64,000 nucleotides of DNA. Origin: Rhodobacteraceae bacterium EL53 (GTDB lineage: Bacteria; Pseudomonadota; Alphaproteobacteria; Rhodobacterales; Rhodobacteraceae). Made by a program: the position numbers and the translations under genes. Each line of letters opens with the position of its first letter. Positions within the stretch are counted from its first letter, which is position 1. The notes beneath the pieces are model-generated. The model saw only the letters and a program-made list of their open reading frames with translations, did no database searches and was not told the origin of the DNA. Positions 55,464-64,000 of this stretch are shown piece by piece. The stretch lies in NCBI GenBank assembly GCA_900313015.1, contig OMPR01000013.1, positions 90,544-154,543 on the forward strand. Reading direction: 5' to 3'.

Positions 55464-56393
55464 TTAGCCCAACTTTTCGGTCAGTTCGGGAACTGCCGCA
55501 AAGAGGTCAGCAACCAGACCAAAGTCAGCAACCTGGAAAATAGGTGCTTCTTCGTCTTTGTTGATTGCGACGATGATCTTAGAGTCTTTCATGCCGGCGA
55601 GGTGCTGGATCGCACCCGAGATACCAACGGCAACATAAAGCTCAGGCGCAACAACTTTACCTGTCTGACCAACCTGCCAGTCGTTCGGTGCATAGCCCGA
55701 GTCAACAGCAGCGCGAGAGGCACCAACGGCGGCGCCCAATTTGTCTGCCAGACCTTCGATCAGTTTGAAGTCTTCCTCAGAACCAACACCGCGGCCACCT
55801 GAAACAACAACGCCAGCAGACGTCAGTTCAGGACGGTCGCTCGCCGCAACTTTGTCTTCAACCCACTCGGACAGACCAGCATTTTCAACAGCCGAGATCG
55901 CTTCAACCGAAGCGGATCCGCCTTCGCCTGCCGCGTCGAACGTCGACGTCCGGAAGGTGATGACTTTCTTGGCGTCATTCGACTTAACGGTCTGGATTGC
56001 GTTACCTGCGTAGATGGGGCGCTCGAATGTCGAACCATCAACAACACCGGAAGCATCCGAAATCACCATAACGTCCAACAAGGCCGCGACGCGAGGCATC
56101 ACGTTTTTGGCGTCGGTGGTCGCGGGCGCAACGATGTGCTCATAGTCGCCAGCCAGAGAGGCGATCAGGGCCGCTGTGGTTTCAGCCAGACGGTGACCCA
56201 GCGACGCGTCTTCGGCAACAAGCACCTTGGAAACGCCGTCGATTTTTGCAGCAGCTTCGCCAGCGGCAGCAGCAGATGCACCAGCGCACAATGCGGTCAC
56301 GTCACCCAGTTGCTTTGCAGCGGTTACGGCTTTGGCAGTTGCGTCAAACGCAAGTTCGCCACCGTTCACTTCGGCAAGGAGAAGAACAGCCAT
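55464..56393 (-). CDS. etfA: electron transfer flavoprotein alpha subunit
   Basis: The 309-residue FAD-binding subunit has an N-terminal domain (about 1-185) and the C-terminal FAD domain with [36 protein letters not shown] and [12 protein letters not shown]. Its start overlaps the etfB stop by one base (TAATG). ETF collects electrons from acyl-CoA dehydrogenases, including Mcd (this window), and passes them to ETF:quinone oxidoreductase. Confidence 0.96.
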   Translation of the reverse strand: MAVLLLAEVNGGELAFDATAKAVTAAKQLGDVTALCAGASAAAAGEAAAKIDGVSKVLVAEDASLGHRLAETTAALIASLAGDYEHIVAPATTDAKNVMPRVAALLDVMVISDASGVVDGSTFERPIYAGNAIQTVKSNDAKKVITFRTSTFDAAGEGGSASVEAISAVENAGLSEWVEDKVAASDRPELTSAGVVVSGGRGVGSEEDFKLIEGLADKLGAAVGASRAAVDSGYAPNDWQVGQTGKVVAPELYVAVGISGAIQHLAGMKDSKIIVAINKDEEAPIFQVADFGLVADLFAAVPELTEKLG

Positions 56394-57151
56394 TACACAG
56401 CCCCCGCTTCTTTGAGTTTCTCGACCAGTTCGTCAACCGAACCGACGATGATACCAGCGGCGCGTGCTGCGGGTTCTTCGGTCTTGACGACTTCGAGGCG
56501 CGGCGTGACGTCGACGCCGTAGTCGGCGGCGGTTTTCTCATCCAGAGGCTTTTTCTTTGCCTTCATGATGTTGGGCAGCGACGCATAGCGTGGTTCGTTC
56601 AGACGCAAGTCAACGGTGATGATGGCGGGCATCTTCACGTTGATGGTCTGCAGACCACCGTCTACTTCGCGGGTCACAACGGCTTTGTCACCATCAACGT
56701 CCAGCTCAGAAGCAAACGTAGCCTGAGACCAACCCAGCAGCGCTGACAGCATCTGACCGGTGGCATTCATGTCGTTGTCGATGGCTTGCTTACCGGCCAA
56801 AACGATGCCGGGCTGCTCTTCTTCGACAATTTTCGCCAAGATTTTGGCGACGGCCAGAGGCTCGATGTCTGTGTGAACATCATCAGCAGCAACAACCAGG
56901 ATCGCGCGGTCTGCGCCCATGGCCAATGCTGTGCGCAGGGTTTCCTGGCTTTGCTTGACGCCAATGGATACGGCGACGATTTCGTCGGCCTTCCCGGCTT
57001 CTTTGAGGCGGATCGCCTCTTCTACTGCAATCTCGTCGAAGGGGTTCATCGACATTTTTACATTGGCGAGATCAACACCGCTTCCATCCGCTTTCACACG
57101 AACTTTTACGTTGTAGTCAATCACGCGCTTGACAGGCACGAGTACCTTCAT
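56393..57151 (-). CDS. etfB: electron transfer flavoprotein beta subunit
   Basis: The 252-residue AMP-binding ETF subunit has the N-terminal [30 protein letters not shown] and the AMP-loop [13 protein letters not shown]. The acyl-CoA dehydrogenase recognition loop area [22 protein letters not shown] is present. Two-gene operon etfB-etfA. Sequence is rich in common codons, as expected for high expression. Confidence 0.96.
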   Translation of the reverse strand: MKVLVPVKRVIDYNVKVRVKADGSGVDLANVKMSMNPFDEIAVEEAIRLKEAGKADEIVAVSIGVKQSQETLRTALAMGADRAILVVAADDVHTDIEPLAVAKILAKIVEEEQPGIVLAGKQAIDNDMNATGQMLSALLGWSQATFASELDVDGDKAVVTREVDGGLQTINVKMPAIITVDLRLNEPRYASLPNIMKAKKKPLDEKTAADYGVDVTPRLEVVKTEEPAARAAGIIVGSVDELVEKLKEAGAV

Positions 57152-57380
57152 TTTTGCGTATGCTCCTTAACAAAAACGGCAAGCCGCCAGGCGACTCCAC
57201 CAATGCTCTCACGGGGTAGATAGCGAGTCGGTGCGGCGTGGAACAGGGCAAAATCGTCACGTCATGCCCTATCGACGTCGCGTTTTGTCTTTTTTTCCTA
57301 ACTACGCGCAAGAATATTTCGTGGACGATGGTACTGAGCGCGTTGGAAATGACCCGAAAAACTGGGGTTTATCAGGATCG

Positions 57381-57953
57381 TTAGCGATTTGCGCCGGGAA
57401 CCCAAAGAACGTCGTCTTTTCCGCCGTTATTTGCGGTACGCGCAGCGACAAAGAACCAATCGCTAAGGCGATTAAGGTATTTGATGGCTGCGCCGTTCAC
57501 AGATTCGCCCCCTGCCAATTCTACCGTCAACCGCTCTGCGCGACGGGACACTGTACGGCAGACATGCAGCTGAGCGGCAAGTGCCGACCCGCCTGGTAGG
57601 ATAAAGCTGCGGAGCGGTTCGAGATCTACATTCATGGCATCAATCTCTGCTTCGAGACGATCAACCTGTGCCGTGGCGATCCGGAGCGGCGGGTATTCAG
57701 AATCAGCATCCTTTTCCATGTCAGGGCGACATAGGTCGGCGCCAAGATCGAAGAGATCATTCTGGATCCGGGACAGGGCGGCATCGATATCGCCTTTTGC
57801 GGACAGCCTTGCCACTCCAACAAATGAGTTCAATTCGTCTGTGGTGCCATAGGCGGCCACGCGATCCGCATATTTTGCAACGCGATCCCCATTGCCCAGT
57901 GCCGTTGTTCCACCATCACCAGTGCGGGTGTAAATTTTATTCAGAACAACCAT
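57381..57953 (-). CDS. cob(I)yrinic acid a,c-diamide / cobalamin adenosyltransferase, PduO type
   Basis: The 190-residue PduO/MMAB-type ATR has the N-terminal ATP loop KIYTRTGDGGTTALG, YGTTDELNSFVG and the conserved FILPGGSALAAQLHVCRTVSRRAER followed by NRLSDWFFVAAR. It adds the adenosyl group to cob(I)alamin, making the coenzyme for methylmalonyl-CoA and ethylmalonyl-CoA mutases. Its start overlaps the preceding small gene by one base (TAATG). Confidence 0.93.
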   Translation of the reverse strand: MVVLNKIYTRTGDGGTTALGNGDRVAKYADRVAAYGTTDELNSFVGVARLSAKGDIDAALSRIQNDLFDLGADLCRPDMEKDADSEYPPLRIATAQVDRLEAEIDAMNVDLEPLRSFILPGGSALAAQLHVCRTVSRRAERLTVELAGGESVNGAAIKYLNRLSDWFFVAARTANNGGKDDVLWVPGANR

Positions 57954-58159
57954 TACTGGCCTCCTTGGCCGCGTAGATAGACGTAAAGCACGATCAGAAC
58001 GACGGCGATAAACTGGAACAGCAATCGAAGACGCATCATCTTATTGCCGTGCTTAGCGTTAAAGGCTCCGCCACCTGCAAACCCGCCTAGGCCGATTGCC
58101 AGCACAACAACAACGGCTGCCATGGCTAGTATCATTACAACATAAACAATATCGCCCAT
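57953..58159 (-). CDS. twin transmembrane helix small protein (HIG1-like)
   Basis: The 68-residue protein has two hydrophobic helices (about 4-26 and 46-62) joined by a basic loop (GGGAFNAKHGNKMMRLR). This layout matches the HIG1-type small membrane proteins common in alphaproteobacteria, which associate with respiratory complexes in mitochondria. It is co-translated with the downstream adenosyltransferase. Function is unproven. Confidence 0.75.
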   Translation of the reverse strand: MGDIVYVVMILAMAAVVVVLAIGLGGFAGGGAFNAKHGNKMMRLRLLFQFIAVVLIVLYVYLRGQGGQ

Positions 58160-58233
58160 GGGGGCCTCGCAGGTTTGGTTCGACTACATTTGATCTAGCG
58201 GGCCGATGCGAAAAAGCGAACTGGTTTTTTGTC

Positions 58234-59061
58234 TCAGAGGCGACGCAAGATGCGGTCAATTGCCCGCGTCGACAGAATTCGACGCAGATAACCCGCGATA
58301 TAGGTCGGCGTGGTTACGTAATAGCGGGGGCGTGGATTTTTAGCTGTTACTGCAGAGACCAATCTAGCGGTCACTGCCGAAGCAGGCAGCTCAAAGGTGT
58401 CCGTCCCAGTGTTTTCGTAGAGACGTTTCAACAAAGACGTCTCGTACAAAGGGCGCAGAGCCGAGTTTTTCCAATCAACGAATTGTTCAAAGTGAGGGAT
58501 CGCTTTTTCCCGCAACTTGGATGTGATTGGGCCGGGTTCGATCAAAACGACGCGGATGTCCGTATCGCTCAGTTCTAGGCGCAGTGTATCAGACAGCCCT
58601 TCGAGCGCGAATTTTGTCGCAACATACGCCCCGCGCCAACGAAACGACACTAGGCCAAGAACGGACGAGCATTGCACAATGCGCCCATGTCCTTGTGCGC
58701 GCATCACGGGGATGATCTGTCGGGTGAGTTCGTGCCAGCCAAAAACATTGGTCTCAAAGATGTGGCGCAATCCATCAGTCGAGACATCTTCCACGGCACC
58801 GGGCAACCCGTGTGCGCCATTGTTGAACAGGGCGTCTAGGGTGCCACCGGTCGCAGCTAGGACTTCGCCCAAACCAGAGGTGATGCTGGCAGAATCGGTA
58901 TAGTCAATACGGGGGCTTTCAAAGCCTTGAGCCCTGAGGCGGTCGCAATCGCGTTGCTGCCGGCATGATGCAAAGACACGCCATCCCTTGGCGCGCATGC
59001 CGTGGGCTGCATCAAGGCCGATGCCCGATGAGCAGCCGGTGATCAAAATAGATTTTTGCAT
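58234..59061 (-). CDS. SDR-family oxidoreductase
   Basis: The 275-residue classical short-chain dehydrogenase has the cofactor motif TGCSSGIG (8-15), NNGAHG, catalytic Ser in QCSSVLG and Tyr-Lys in AYVATK. A basic residue after the glycine motif (ASCRQQRDCDRL) suggests NADP(H). Substrate unknown; the C-terminal extension (about 235-275) ends in a basic amphipathic part. Monocistronic. Confidence 0.88.
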   Translation of the reverse strand: MQKSILITGCSSGIGLDAAHGMRAKGWRVFASCRQQRDCDRLRAQGFESPRIDYTDSASITSGLGEVLAATGGTLDALFNNGAHGLPGAVEDVSTDGLRHIFETNVFGWHELTRQIIPVMRAQGHGRIVQCSSVLGLVSFRWRGAYVATKFALEGLSDTLRLELSDTDIRVVLIEPGPITSKLREKAIPHFEQFVDWKNSALRPLYETSLLKRLYENTGTDTFELPASAVTARLVSAVTAKNPRPRYYVTTPTYIAGYLRRILSTRAIDRILRRL

Positions 59062-59129
59062 GACGCCCTTTGACTGACCTGAGCACAGCTATGCCAACAG
59101 ACGAATCCGGGCGCAACGCAGAGTAAGCT

Positions 59130-59765
59130 TTAGCGTGTTTTTTTTGTGATAAGTGACGCGGCGACCCAGCCAGTCTGTCTTTCTGGCAACACTCTCAGGC
59201 GCAACCAACCGGTTCCGGATTCACTGAGCACCTCGACCTGATGTCCAATGTTGAGGCGGGCAACAACTGGGTAAATGGTGCCAGGCCCATCGCGCATGTT
59301 GACACGCGTGCCCATGACCTCGCGTATATCTGGCTTTGGCTCTACATATTCAGGAGCGGGCGCCGCTGCGGCAGGTTCGGTGGGCTCGACAGCTGTGATC
59401 GAAGCAGCCCCCTGTTCAAGAGACGCAAGGCTAAAGGTCTGTGTTGCCGTCGGTTGAAAAACGGTGCCGTTGGTTGCAAGACTGGCGCTGATCTGCGCAA
59501 GGCCAGCGGCTTCTTGTTCCGCTGTCAGTTCTGGTTTGGGCTCCGGGGTCTTTACAACTGGGGCTTTGCGGCGGGCGATTGCTGGTTTGGCCACCAATGT
59601 TGTTGCGGCGATCTGGGTGGAAATTGAATCCGTGTTGGTCTTTTGAGGTTGCGCGATTCGCTCAGGTTTGGGGGGGCGAACGCCACGAGGTTCGAAATCG
59701 GCACCCCCGCTCAGCTCATAAAAAGCAAAACTAAGCACAGCAAAAGAAAGTAAGACAAAGCGCAT
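59130..59765 (-). CDS. secreted SH3-domain protein
   Basis: The 211-residue protein has a signal-like N-terminus (FVLLSFAVLSFAFYELSGG), a long Ala/Pro/Thr-rich linker (about 30-145), and a C-terminal bacterial SH3 (SH3b) domain (about 150-205; TRVNMRDGPGTIYPVV, GWLRLRVLPERQTGWVAASLI). SH3b domains often bind peptidoglycan. The low-complexity linker varies freely in such proteins. Its precise role is unknown. Confidence 0.82.
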   Translation of the reverse strand: MRFVLLSFAVLSFAFYELSGGADFEPRGVRPPKPERIAQPQKTNTDSISTQIAATTLVAKPAIARRKAPVVKTPEPKPELTAEQEAAGLAQISASLATNGTVFQPTATQTFSLASLEQGAASITAVEPTEPAAAAPAPEYVEPKPDIREVMGTRVNMRDGPGTIYPVVARLNIGHQVEVLSESGTGWLRLRVLPERQTGWVAASLITKKTR

Positions 59766-59972
59766 TGTAGCGCCCCCCGGACAGCACAGTGGTGAAATGG
59801 AATCGGCAGGAAACTAGCCAATTTCAACATATCATATTTTCTGAATTTTGTCTAAACACGGGGAATGTCCGGGCGATTGCCTCCCTTTCTTGGGTGCCTT
59901 TCTGCGACTTACCCCCAGCAAAATTTCTTCGCTTGCTTTACCCAAGCGTCTGGGCGGCGTATCACATGATCT

Positions 59973-62321
59973 ATGACGGATACCATCGATGACCCCAACA
60001 TGAAGCCCCCAGAGCCGGGTACTGAAGTAGCAGAGCCGCTGCGCCGTGCCATTGGCGAGCGTTACCTGACCTACGCGCTATCAACGATTATGCATCGGGC
60101 GCTGCCGGATGCACGTGATGGCTTGAAGCCAGTACACAGGCGGATTCTCTATGCAATGCGCGAACTCCGCTTGAGTGCGACAGGGGGATTCCGCAAGTCG
60201 GCTAAGATTTCGGGTGACGTGATGGGTAACTATCACCCGCACGGCGATGCTGCGATTTATGATGCCATGGCGCGTCTGGCGCAGGACTTTAATGTCCGTT
60301 TCCCGCTGGTTGATGGTCAGGGGAATTTTGGCAACATCGATGGCGATAATCCGGCGGCGGCACGATATACCGAAGCGCGCATGACCATCGTTGCCGAAGC
60401 TTTGCTCGATGGGTTGAACGAAGACGCCGTTGATTTTCGTGAAAACTATGACGGAACGCTGACCGAACCAGTGGTGCTGCCGGCCCAATTCCCGAACCTG
60501 CTGGCCAATGGTTCAAGCGGGATCGCGGTTGGGATGGCGACAAACATTCCGCCTCACAATATCGCTGAGCTTTGCGATGCCTGCCTGCATCTGATCAAAG
60601 TGCCGGACGCGCGCGACGATACGCTGCTGAATTATGTGCCGGGGCCTGATTTCCCGACGGGCGGCATTATCGTCGAACCACCGGAAAACATCGCACAGGC
60701 CTATCGCACTGGGCGTGGGTCGTTCCGGTTGCGCTGTAAATATGAGATCGAAGATCTCGGGCGCGGACAGTGGCAGATCATTGTCACCGAGATTCCGTAT
60801 CAGGTTCAAAAGTCGAAACTGATCGAAAAGATCGCCGAGCTGATCCAGAATAAAAAGATCCCCATTCTGGGCGATATTCGCGATGAATCTGCTGACGACG
60901 TACGCATTGTTCTAGAACCGCGGTCCAAGAACGTTGAACCCGAAGTTCTGATGAGCATGCTGTACCGCAGTTCCGATCTTGAGGTGCGGTTCTCTCTTAA
61001 CATGAACGTGTTGATTGACGGGCTGACACCCAAAGTGTGCTCGATGAAAGAAGTGCTGCGCGCCTTCCTTGATCATCGCCAAGAAGTCCTGCTGCGTCGG
61101 TCGCGTCACCGGCTGGGTAAAATCGATCACCGTCTCGAAGTTCTCGAAGGCTTTATCATTGCCTTCCTGAATCTGGACCGTGTGATCGACATCATTCGCT
61201 ATGACGAAGATCCCAAAGCCGCTTTGATGCGCGAGGACTGGGGGCTCTCACATCCGCGCGCCATGGACGAGGCCGATTATGTTTCGCCCAAACCGGGCGA
61301 GGGGGAGCTGTCCGAAGTTCAGGTTGATGCTATTTTGAACATGCGTCTGCGCAGTTTGCGACGCCTTGAAGAAATTGAGCTGAACCGCGAGCGTGATGCG
61401 CTGATGTTGGAGCGGGCTGAGTTGGAGGACCTGATTTCAGATCCAGAACTCCAGTGGGCCAAAATCTCAGATCAGCTGAAAGATACCAAAAAGACATTCG
61501 GAAAGAACTACGAAGGCGGCGCTCGTCGGACTCGATTTGCCGAAGCTGGCGAAGTCGAAGAGGTGCCCTTGGAGGCGATGATCGATCGAGAACCGATTAC
61601 GGTTGTCTGTTCTCAAATGGGTTGGATTCGGGCCATGACGGGCCATATTGATCTGAACCGCGAGCTGAAGTTCAAAGATGGCGATGGACCACGTTTTATT
61701 TTCCATGCGGAAACCACGGACAGGTTGCTGGTTTTCGGAAACAACGGTCGTTTCTATACCTTGAGTGCTTCGACCCTACCCGGTGGACGCGGGATGGGGG
61801 AACCACTGCGTCTGATGGTGGATCTGCCAAACGATGTGGAGATCGTGGATCTCTTTATACATGCTCCTGATCGCAAGCTTCTGGTTGCCTCAAGTACGGG
61901 CAATGGGTTCGTGGTGCCTGAAAATGACGTGCTGGCCCAAACCCGCACAGGTAAACAGGTGCTCAACGTCAAAGGTGACGAACGCGCAATGATCTGTAAG
62001 CCGGTTTCGGGCGACCACGTGGCTGTGGTTTCGCAGAACGGTAAGTTCCTTGTGTTCCCGGTTGAAGAGCTCCCCGAGATGGGGCGCGGTAAGGGCGTGA
62101 AGATCCAGAAGTACAACATGGCCCGGGGTAAGCAGGGTGCGTTGGAGCTGGATGGCGGTCTGTCTGATATCACGACCTTTAAGTGGGAAGAGGGACTGAG
62201 CTGGCCCATGGGCGGGGATAAAACCCGCCATGAGACGGATCTGTCGCCGTGGTTGGCAAAACGCGCCACAGTCGGCAAACGCCCACCATATGGCTTCCCG
62301 CGGGATTATAAATTTGCGTGA
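59973..62321 (+). CDS. parC: DNA topoisomerase IV subunit A
   Basis: The 782-residue type IIA topoisomerase subunit has LPDARDGLKPVHRR (about 44-57), the active-site Tyr132 (AARYTEARM), the coiled-coil dimer region (about 340-490) and a short C-terminal beta-propeller section (about 530-760). Length and the absence of a GyrA box (QRRGGKG) fit ParC rather than GyrA. It decatenates daughter chromosomes with ParE. No clear ribosome site is seen before ATG 59973. Confidence 0.93.
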   Translation: MTDTIDDPNMKPPEPGTEVAEPLRRAIGERYLTYALSTIMHRALPDARDGLKPVHRRILYAMRELRLSATGGFRKSAKISGDVMGNYHPHGDAAIYDAMARLAQDFNVRFPLVDGQGNFGNIDGDNPAAARYTEARMTIVAEALLDGLNEDAVDFRENYDGTLTEPVVLPAQFPNLLANGSSGIAVGMATNIPPHNIAELCDACLHLIKVPDARDDTLLNYVPGPDFPTGGIIVEPPENIAQAYRTGRGSFRLRCKYEIEDLGRGQWQIIVTEIPYQVQKSKLIEKIAELIQNKKIPILGDIRDESADDVRIVLEPRSKNVEPEVLMSMLYRSSDLEVRFSLNMNVLIDGLTPKVCSMKEVLRAFLDHRQEVLLRRSRHRLGKIDHRLEVLEGFIIAFLNLDRVIDIIRYDEDPKAALMREDWGLSHPRAMDEADYVSPKPGEGELSEVQVDAILNMRLRSLRRLEEIELNRERDALMLERAELEDLISDPELQWAKISDQLKDTKKTFGKNYEGGARRTRFAEAGEVEEVPLEAMIDREPITVVCSQMGWIRAMTGHIDLNRELKFKDGDGPRFIFHAETTDRLLVFGNNGRFYTLSASTLPGGRGMGEPLRLMVDLPNDVEIVDLFIHAPDRKLLVASSTGNGFVVPENDVLAQTRTGKQVLNVKGDERAMICKPVSGDHVAVVSQNGKFLVFPVEELPEMGRGKGVKIQKYNMARGKQGALELDGGLSDITTFKWEEGLSWPMGGDKTRHETDLSPWLAKRATVGKRPPYGFPRDYKFA

Positions 62322-62348
62322 CACATGTGCCGCGATCGGACTGAAACG

Positions 62349-62372
62349 CGCCGATGCTTCTTGGCATCGGCG
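62349..62372 (+). other. perfect hairpin after parC
   Basis: CGCCGATGC (62349-62357) and GCATCGGCG (62364-62372) with a TTCTTG loop, 27 bp after the parC stop. No U-tract follows, so it may be a weak terminator or an mRNA-stabilising stem. Confidence 0.5.
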
Positions 62373-62422
62373 TTGATGCTGGGATACACCCCGGAACAAA
62401 GAAGCTTATCGAGATCTGATAC

Positions 62423-62998
62423 ATGTTCCGAATTCTTACGACCTTGATGGTTGCGTTGTTTCTGGCAGCTTGCGGAGAAACACAACTGAACGAAGCACCT
62501 GAAGACATGGGCGCTTTTCGTGCCCGGGTCGTGCACGTCTTTACGGACAAGGCGCTGAAATGGCCTCTGTCGCGAGATGCAGAGGCGTCGGAATGGAACG
62601 CGCCGATGGAGCGCGCGATGGAAACACGCCTGCGACGGTATGATGGTGCGCAGGAATATGATGTGGCTGTTTCGCTCGAGGGGTTCTTGCTGGCCCCTCC
62701 GGGTATTCCAGTTCTGGTTAATCCCAAAAGCGTCGTGGTTGTGAATGTATTTGTCTATGATGTGGCCCGTAAAGAATATCTGGCCCGCAAGGTGCAGATG
62801 GAGGTCTACGAGGACACCACAGGCCAGAGTGCGATTCTGGGCTCGGGCCATAGTCGCACCAAAGAAGAACAGATCGCGGGCCTGTCGCTGAACATTGCCG
62901 ACAAGATCGAGGAATGGATGGCCGAAGAGCACAAGGAAAACGGCTGGTTCGACAAGCGACCCGATACCGTTCTGGATGCGGCAGCCGCAGCTGAATAA
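62423..62998 (+). CDS. putative lipoprotein, unknown function
   Basis: The 191-residue protein has a signal peptide with lipobox (FLAACGE, Cys17). The mature part begins acidic and contains strand-rich segments (VSLEGFLLAPPGIPVLVNPKSVVVVNVFVYDV broken across about 75-110) and a C-terminal amphipathic helix (NIADKIEEWMAEEHKENGWF). No family recognised; conserved-looking composition and a normal start suggest a real gene. It lies 100 bp after parC. Confidence 0.65.
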   Translation: MFRILTTLMVALFLAACGETQLNEAPEDMGAFRARVVHVFTDKALKWPLSRDAEASEWNAPMERAMETRLRRYDGAQEYDVAVSLEGFLLAPPGIPVLVNPKSVVVVNVFVYDVARKEYLARKVQMEVYEDTTGQSAILGSGHSRTKEEQIAGLSLNIADKIEEWMAEEHKENGWFDKRPDTVLDAAAAAE

Positions 62999-63038
62999 GC
63001 GAAACAAACCCAGAGCCGAGAGAATGCGCAGGATGCTC

Positions 63039-63067
63039 TTGATTTTTGTTTCCAAACCAAATATCTC
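63039..63067 (+). promoter_or_regulatory. candidate promoter of tuf
   Basis: TTGATT (63039-63044), a 17-bp spacer and TATCTC (63062-63067). The predicted start near 63074 gives a leader of about 55 nt containing a small hairpin GGGACC-CGA-GGTCCC (63088-63102). No S10/str operon genes precede tuf, so it needs its own promoter. Confidence 0.45.
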
Positions 63068-63128
63068 GCGCGCGCAGACGTACAACCGGGACCCGAGGTC
63101 CCCCAAATTGCAAAAGGGTGCCTGAGGC

Positions 63129-64000
63129 ATGGCTAAGGAAAAGTTTGAACGCAATAAACCGCACGTCAACATCGGCACAATCGGCCACGTTGACCACGGT
63201 AAGACCACGCTGACCGCAGCGATCACCAAATACTTTGGTGACTTCAAAGCCTACGACCAGATCGACGGCGCACCCGAAGAAAAAGCCCGCGGCATCACCA
63301 TCTCAACAGCCCACGTTGAGTATGAAACCGAAGCGCGCCACTACGCCCACGTTGACTGCCCCGGCCACGCCGACTACGTCAAAAACATGATCACCGGTGC
63401 GGCGCAGATGGACGGCGCTATCCTGGTTGTGAACGCAGCTGACGGCCCAATGCCTCAGACCCGCGAGCACATCCTGCTGGGCCGCCAGGTTGGCATCCCG
63501 CACATGGTTGTCTACATGAACAAAGTTGACCAGGTTGACGACGAAGAACTGCTGGAACTGGTGGAAATGGAAATCCGCGAGCTGCTGTCTTCGTATGACT
63601 ACCCTGGCGATGACATCCCAGTGATCCCCGGTTCGGCTCTGGCCGCGATGGAAGGCAACACCCCTGAAATCGGCGAAGAATCGATCAAAAAGCTGATGGC
63701 GGCTGTTGACGAGTACATCCCAACACCGGCACGTGCTGTTGACCAGCCGTTCCTGATGCCCGTCGAAGACGTGTTCTCGATCTCGGGTCGTGGTACCGTT
63801 GTAACTGGCCGTGTTGAGCGTGGCGTGATCAATGTTGGCGACAGCATCGAAATCGTTGGCATCAAAGACACTCAGACCACCACCTGTACTGGTGTTGAAA
63901 TGTTCCGCAAGCTGCTTGATCGCGGTGAAGCAGGCGACAACATCGGCGCCCTGCTGCGCGGTATCGACCGTGAAGCTGTTGAGCGTGGCCAGGTTCTGTG
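63129..64000 (+). CDS. tuf: elongation factor Tu, 5' portion
   Basis: The first 290 codons of EF-Tu are in the window and run off the right edge. Seen: G1 GHVDHGKT (19-26), RGITIS, G3 DCPGHADY, G4 NKVDQ and the start of domain 2 ([18 protein letters not shown]). It delivers aminoacyl-tRNA to the ribosome. Codon use is strongly biased, as usual for tuf. It is not preceded by rpsG/fusA, so this is probably the second tuf copy. Confidence 0.97.
   Translation, partial: MAKEKFERNKPHVNIGTIGHVDHGKTTLTAAITKYFGDFKAYDQIDGAPEEKARGITISTAHVEYETEARHYAHVDCPGHADYVKNMITGAAQMDGAILVVNAADGPMPQTREHILLGRQVGIPHMVVYMNKVDQVDDEELLELVEMEIRELLSSYDYPGDDIPVIPGSALAAMEGNTPEIGEESIKKLMAAVDEYIPTPARAVDQPFLMPVEDVFSISGRGTVVTGRVERGVINVGDSIEIVGIKDTQTTTCTGVEMFRKLLDRGEAGDNIGALLRGIDREAVERGQVL

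Noticed and set aside
59395..59690. Repeat or low-complexity element in the SH3 protein gene
   Set aside because: It is the coding Ala/Pro/Thr linker, not a DNA repeat with defined units.
63088..63102. Terminator before tuf
   Set aside because: Stem of six pairs with a three-base loop but no U-tract; more likely a leader hairpin of tuf.

Overview
The window is an ordinary chromosomal segment of a marine-type alphaproteobacterium, most likely Rhodobacteraceae (Roseobacter group). This is inferred from gene content and order, not from a database search. The pointers are a split F0 operon with two b-type subunits (atpI-B-E-F'-F), a chvI-chvG-hprK-rapZ-EIIA-HPr module divergent from ATP-type pckA, a methylsuccinyl-CoA dehydrogenase of the ethylmalonyl-CoA pathway, rpoZ-spoT, and lepB-rnc-era-DUF1491-recO. 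No rRNA, tRNA, insertion sequence, prophage or CRISPR array was seen. Almost every interval is coding, with many 1-8 bp overlaps and frequent GTG/TTG starts.

Layout. 1-3 kb: tail of a LysR-type regulator, then the F0 ATP synthase operon ending at a clear terminator. 3-8.4 kb: two regulator/target pairs (LysR with a DMT exporter; a FadR-type GntR with an aminotransferase) and a TsoY-like membrane protein. 8.4-13.3 kb: a lipoprotein, the condensin gene smc and two small secreted proteins that look like diverged paralogues. 13.3-20.1 kb: lytic transglycosylase, two cobamide genes (cbiB, cobC), an orphan receiver protein, a glutathionyl-hydroquinone reductase, an L,D-transpeptidase gene broken by a nonsense codon, and a PatB-like C-S lyase. 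20.2-27 kb: three tandem peptide-deformylase genes (the third catalytically degenerate) with fmt, then TRIC channel, rnhA, methyltransferase, ispH, NYN protein and folK.

27.1-36 kb is a housekeeping block: rpoZ, spoT, DUF2062, pdxJ, LysE, acpS, lepB, rnc, era, DUF1491, recO. 36-40 kb holds a probable cupin / flavin monooxygenase / alpha-beta-hydrolase operon opposite an AraC regulator. 40-45.5 kb: mcd, a TauE/SafE exporter, an MttB-family methyltransferase, and an AT-richer unit with a small winged-helix protein and a MASE1-like membrane protein. 45.8-53.2 kb: pckA and the ChvG/I-PTS module plus an acyltransferase. 53.5-59.8 kb: 3-hydroxybutyryl-CoA dehydrogenase, a DUF6473 protein, etfBA, a PduO-type cobalamin adenosyltransferase with a two-helix membrane protein, an SDR and an SH3 protein. 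60-64 kb: parC, a lipoprotein and the first 290 codons of tuf.

How parts fit. Mcd passes electrons to ETF (etfAB); 3-hydroxybutyryl-CoA dehydrogenase and PEP carboxykinase belong to the same acetyl-CoA/C4-acid metabolism, and the adenosyltransferase with CbiB/CobC supplies the B12 cofactor that ethylmalonyl-CoA and methylmalonyl-CoA mutases need. ChvG/I, HprK, EIIA and HPr form a regulatory rather than sugar-transporting PTS beside pckA. The best leads are the nonsense codon in the L,D-transpeptidase, the degenerate third deformylase, the two Cx9C secreted paralogues, the atpE-atpF' hairpin, and several well-formed candidate operators. I found no clearly new defence or mobile system.
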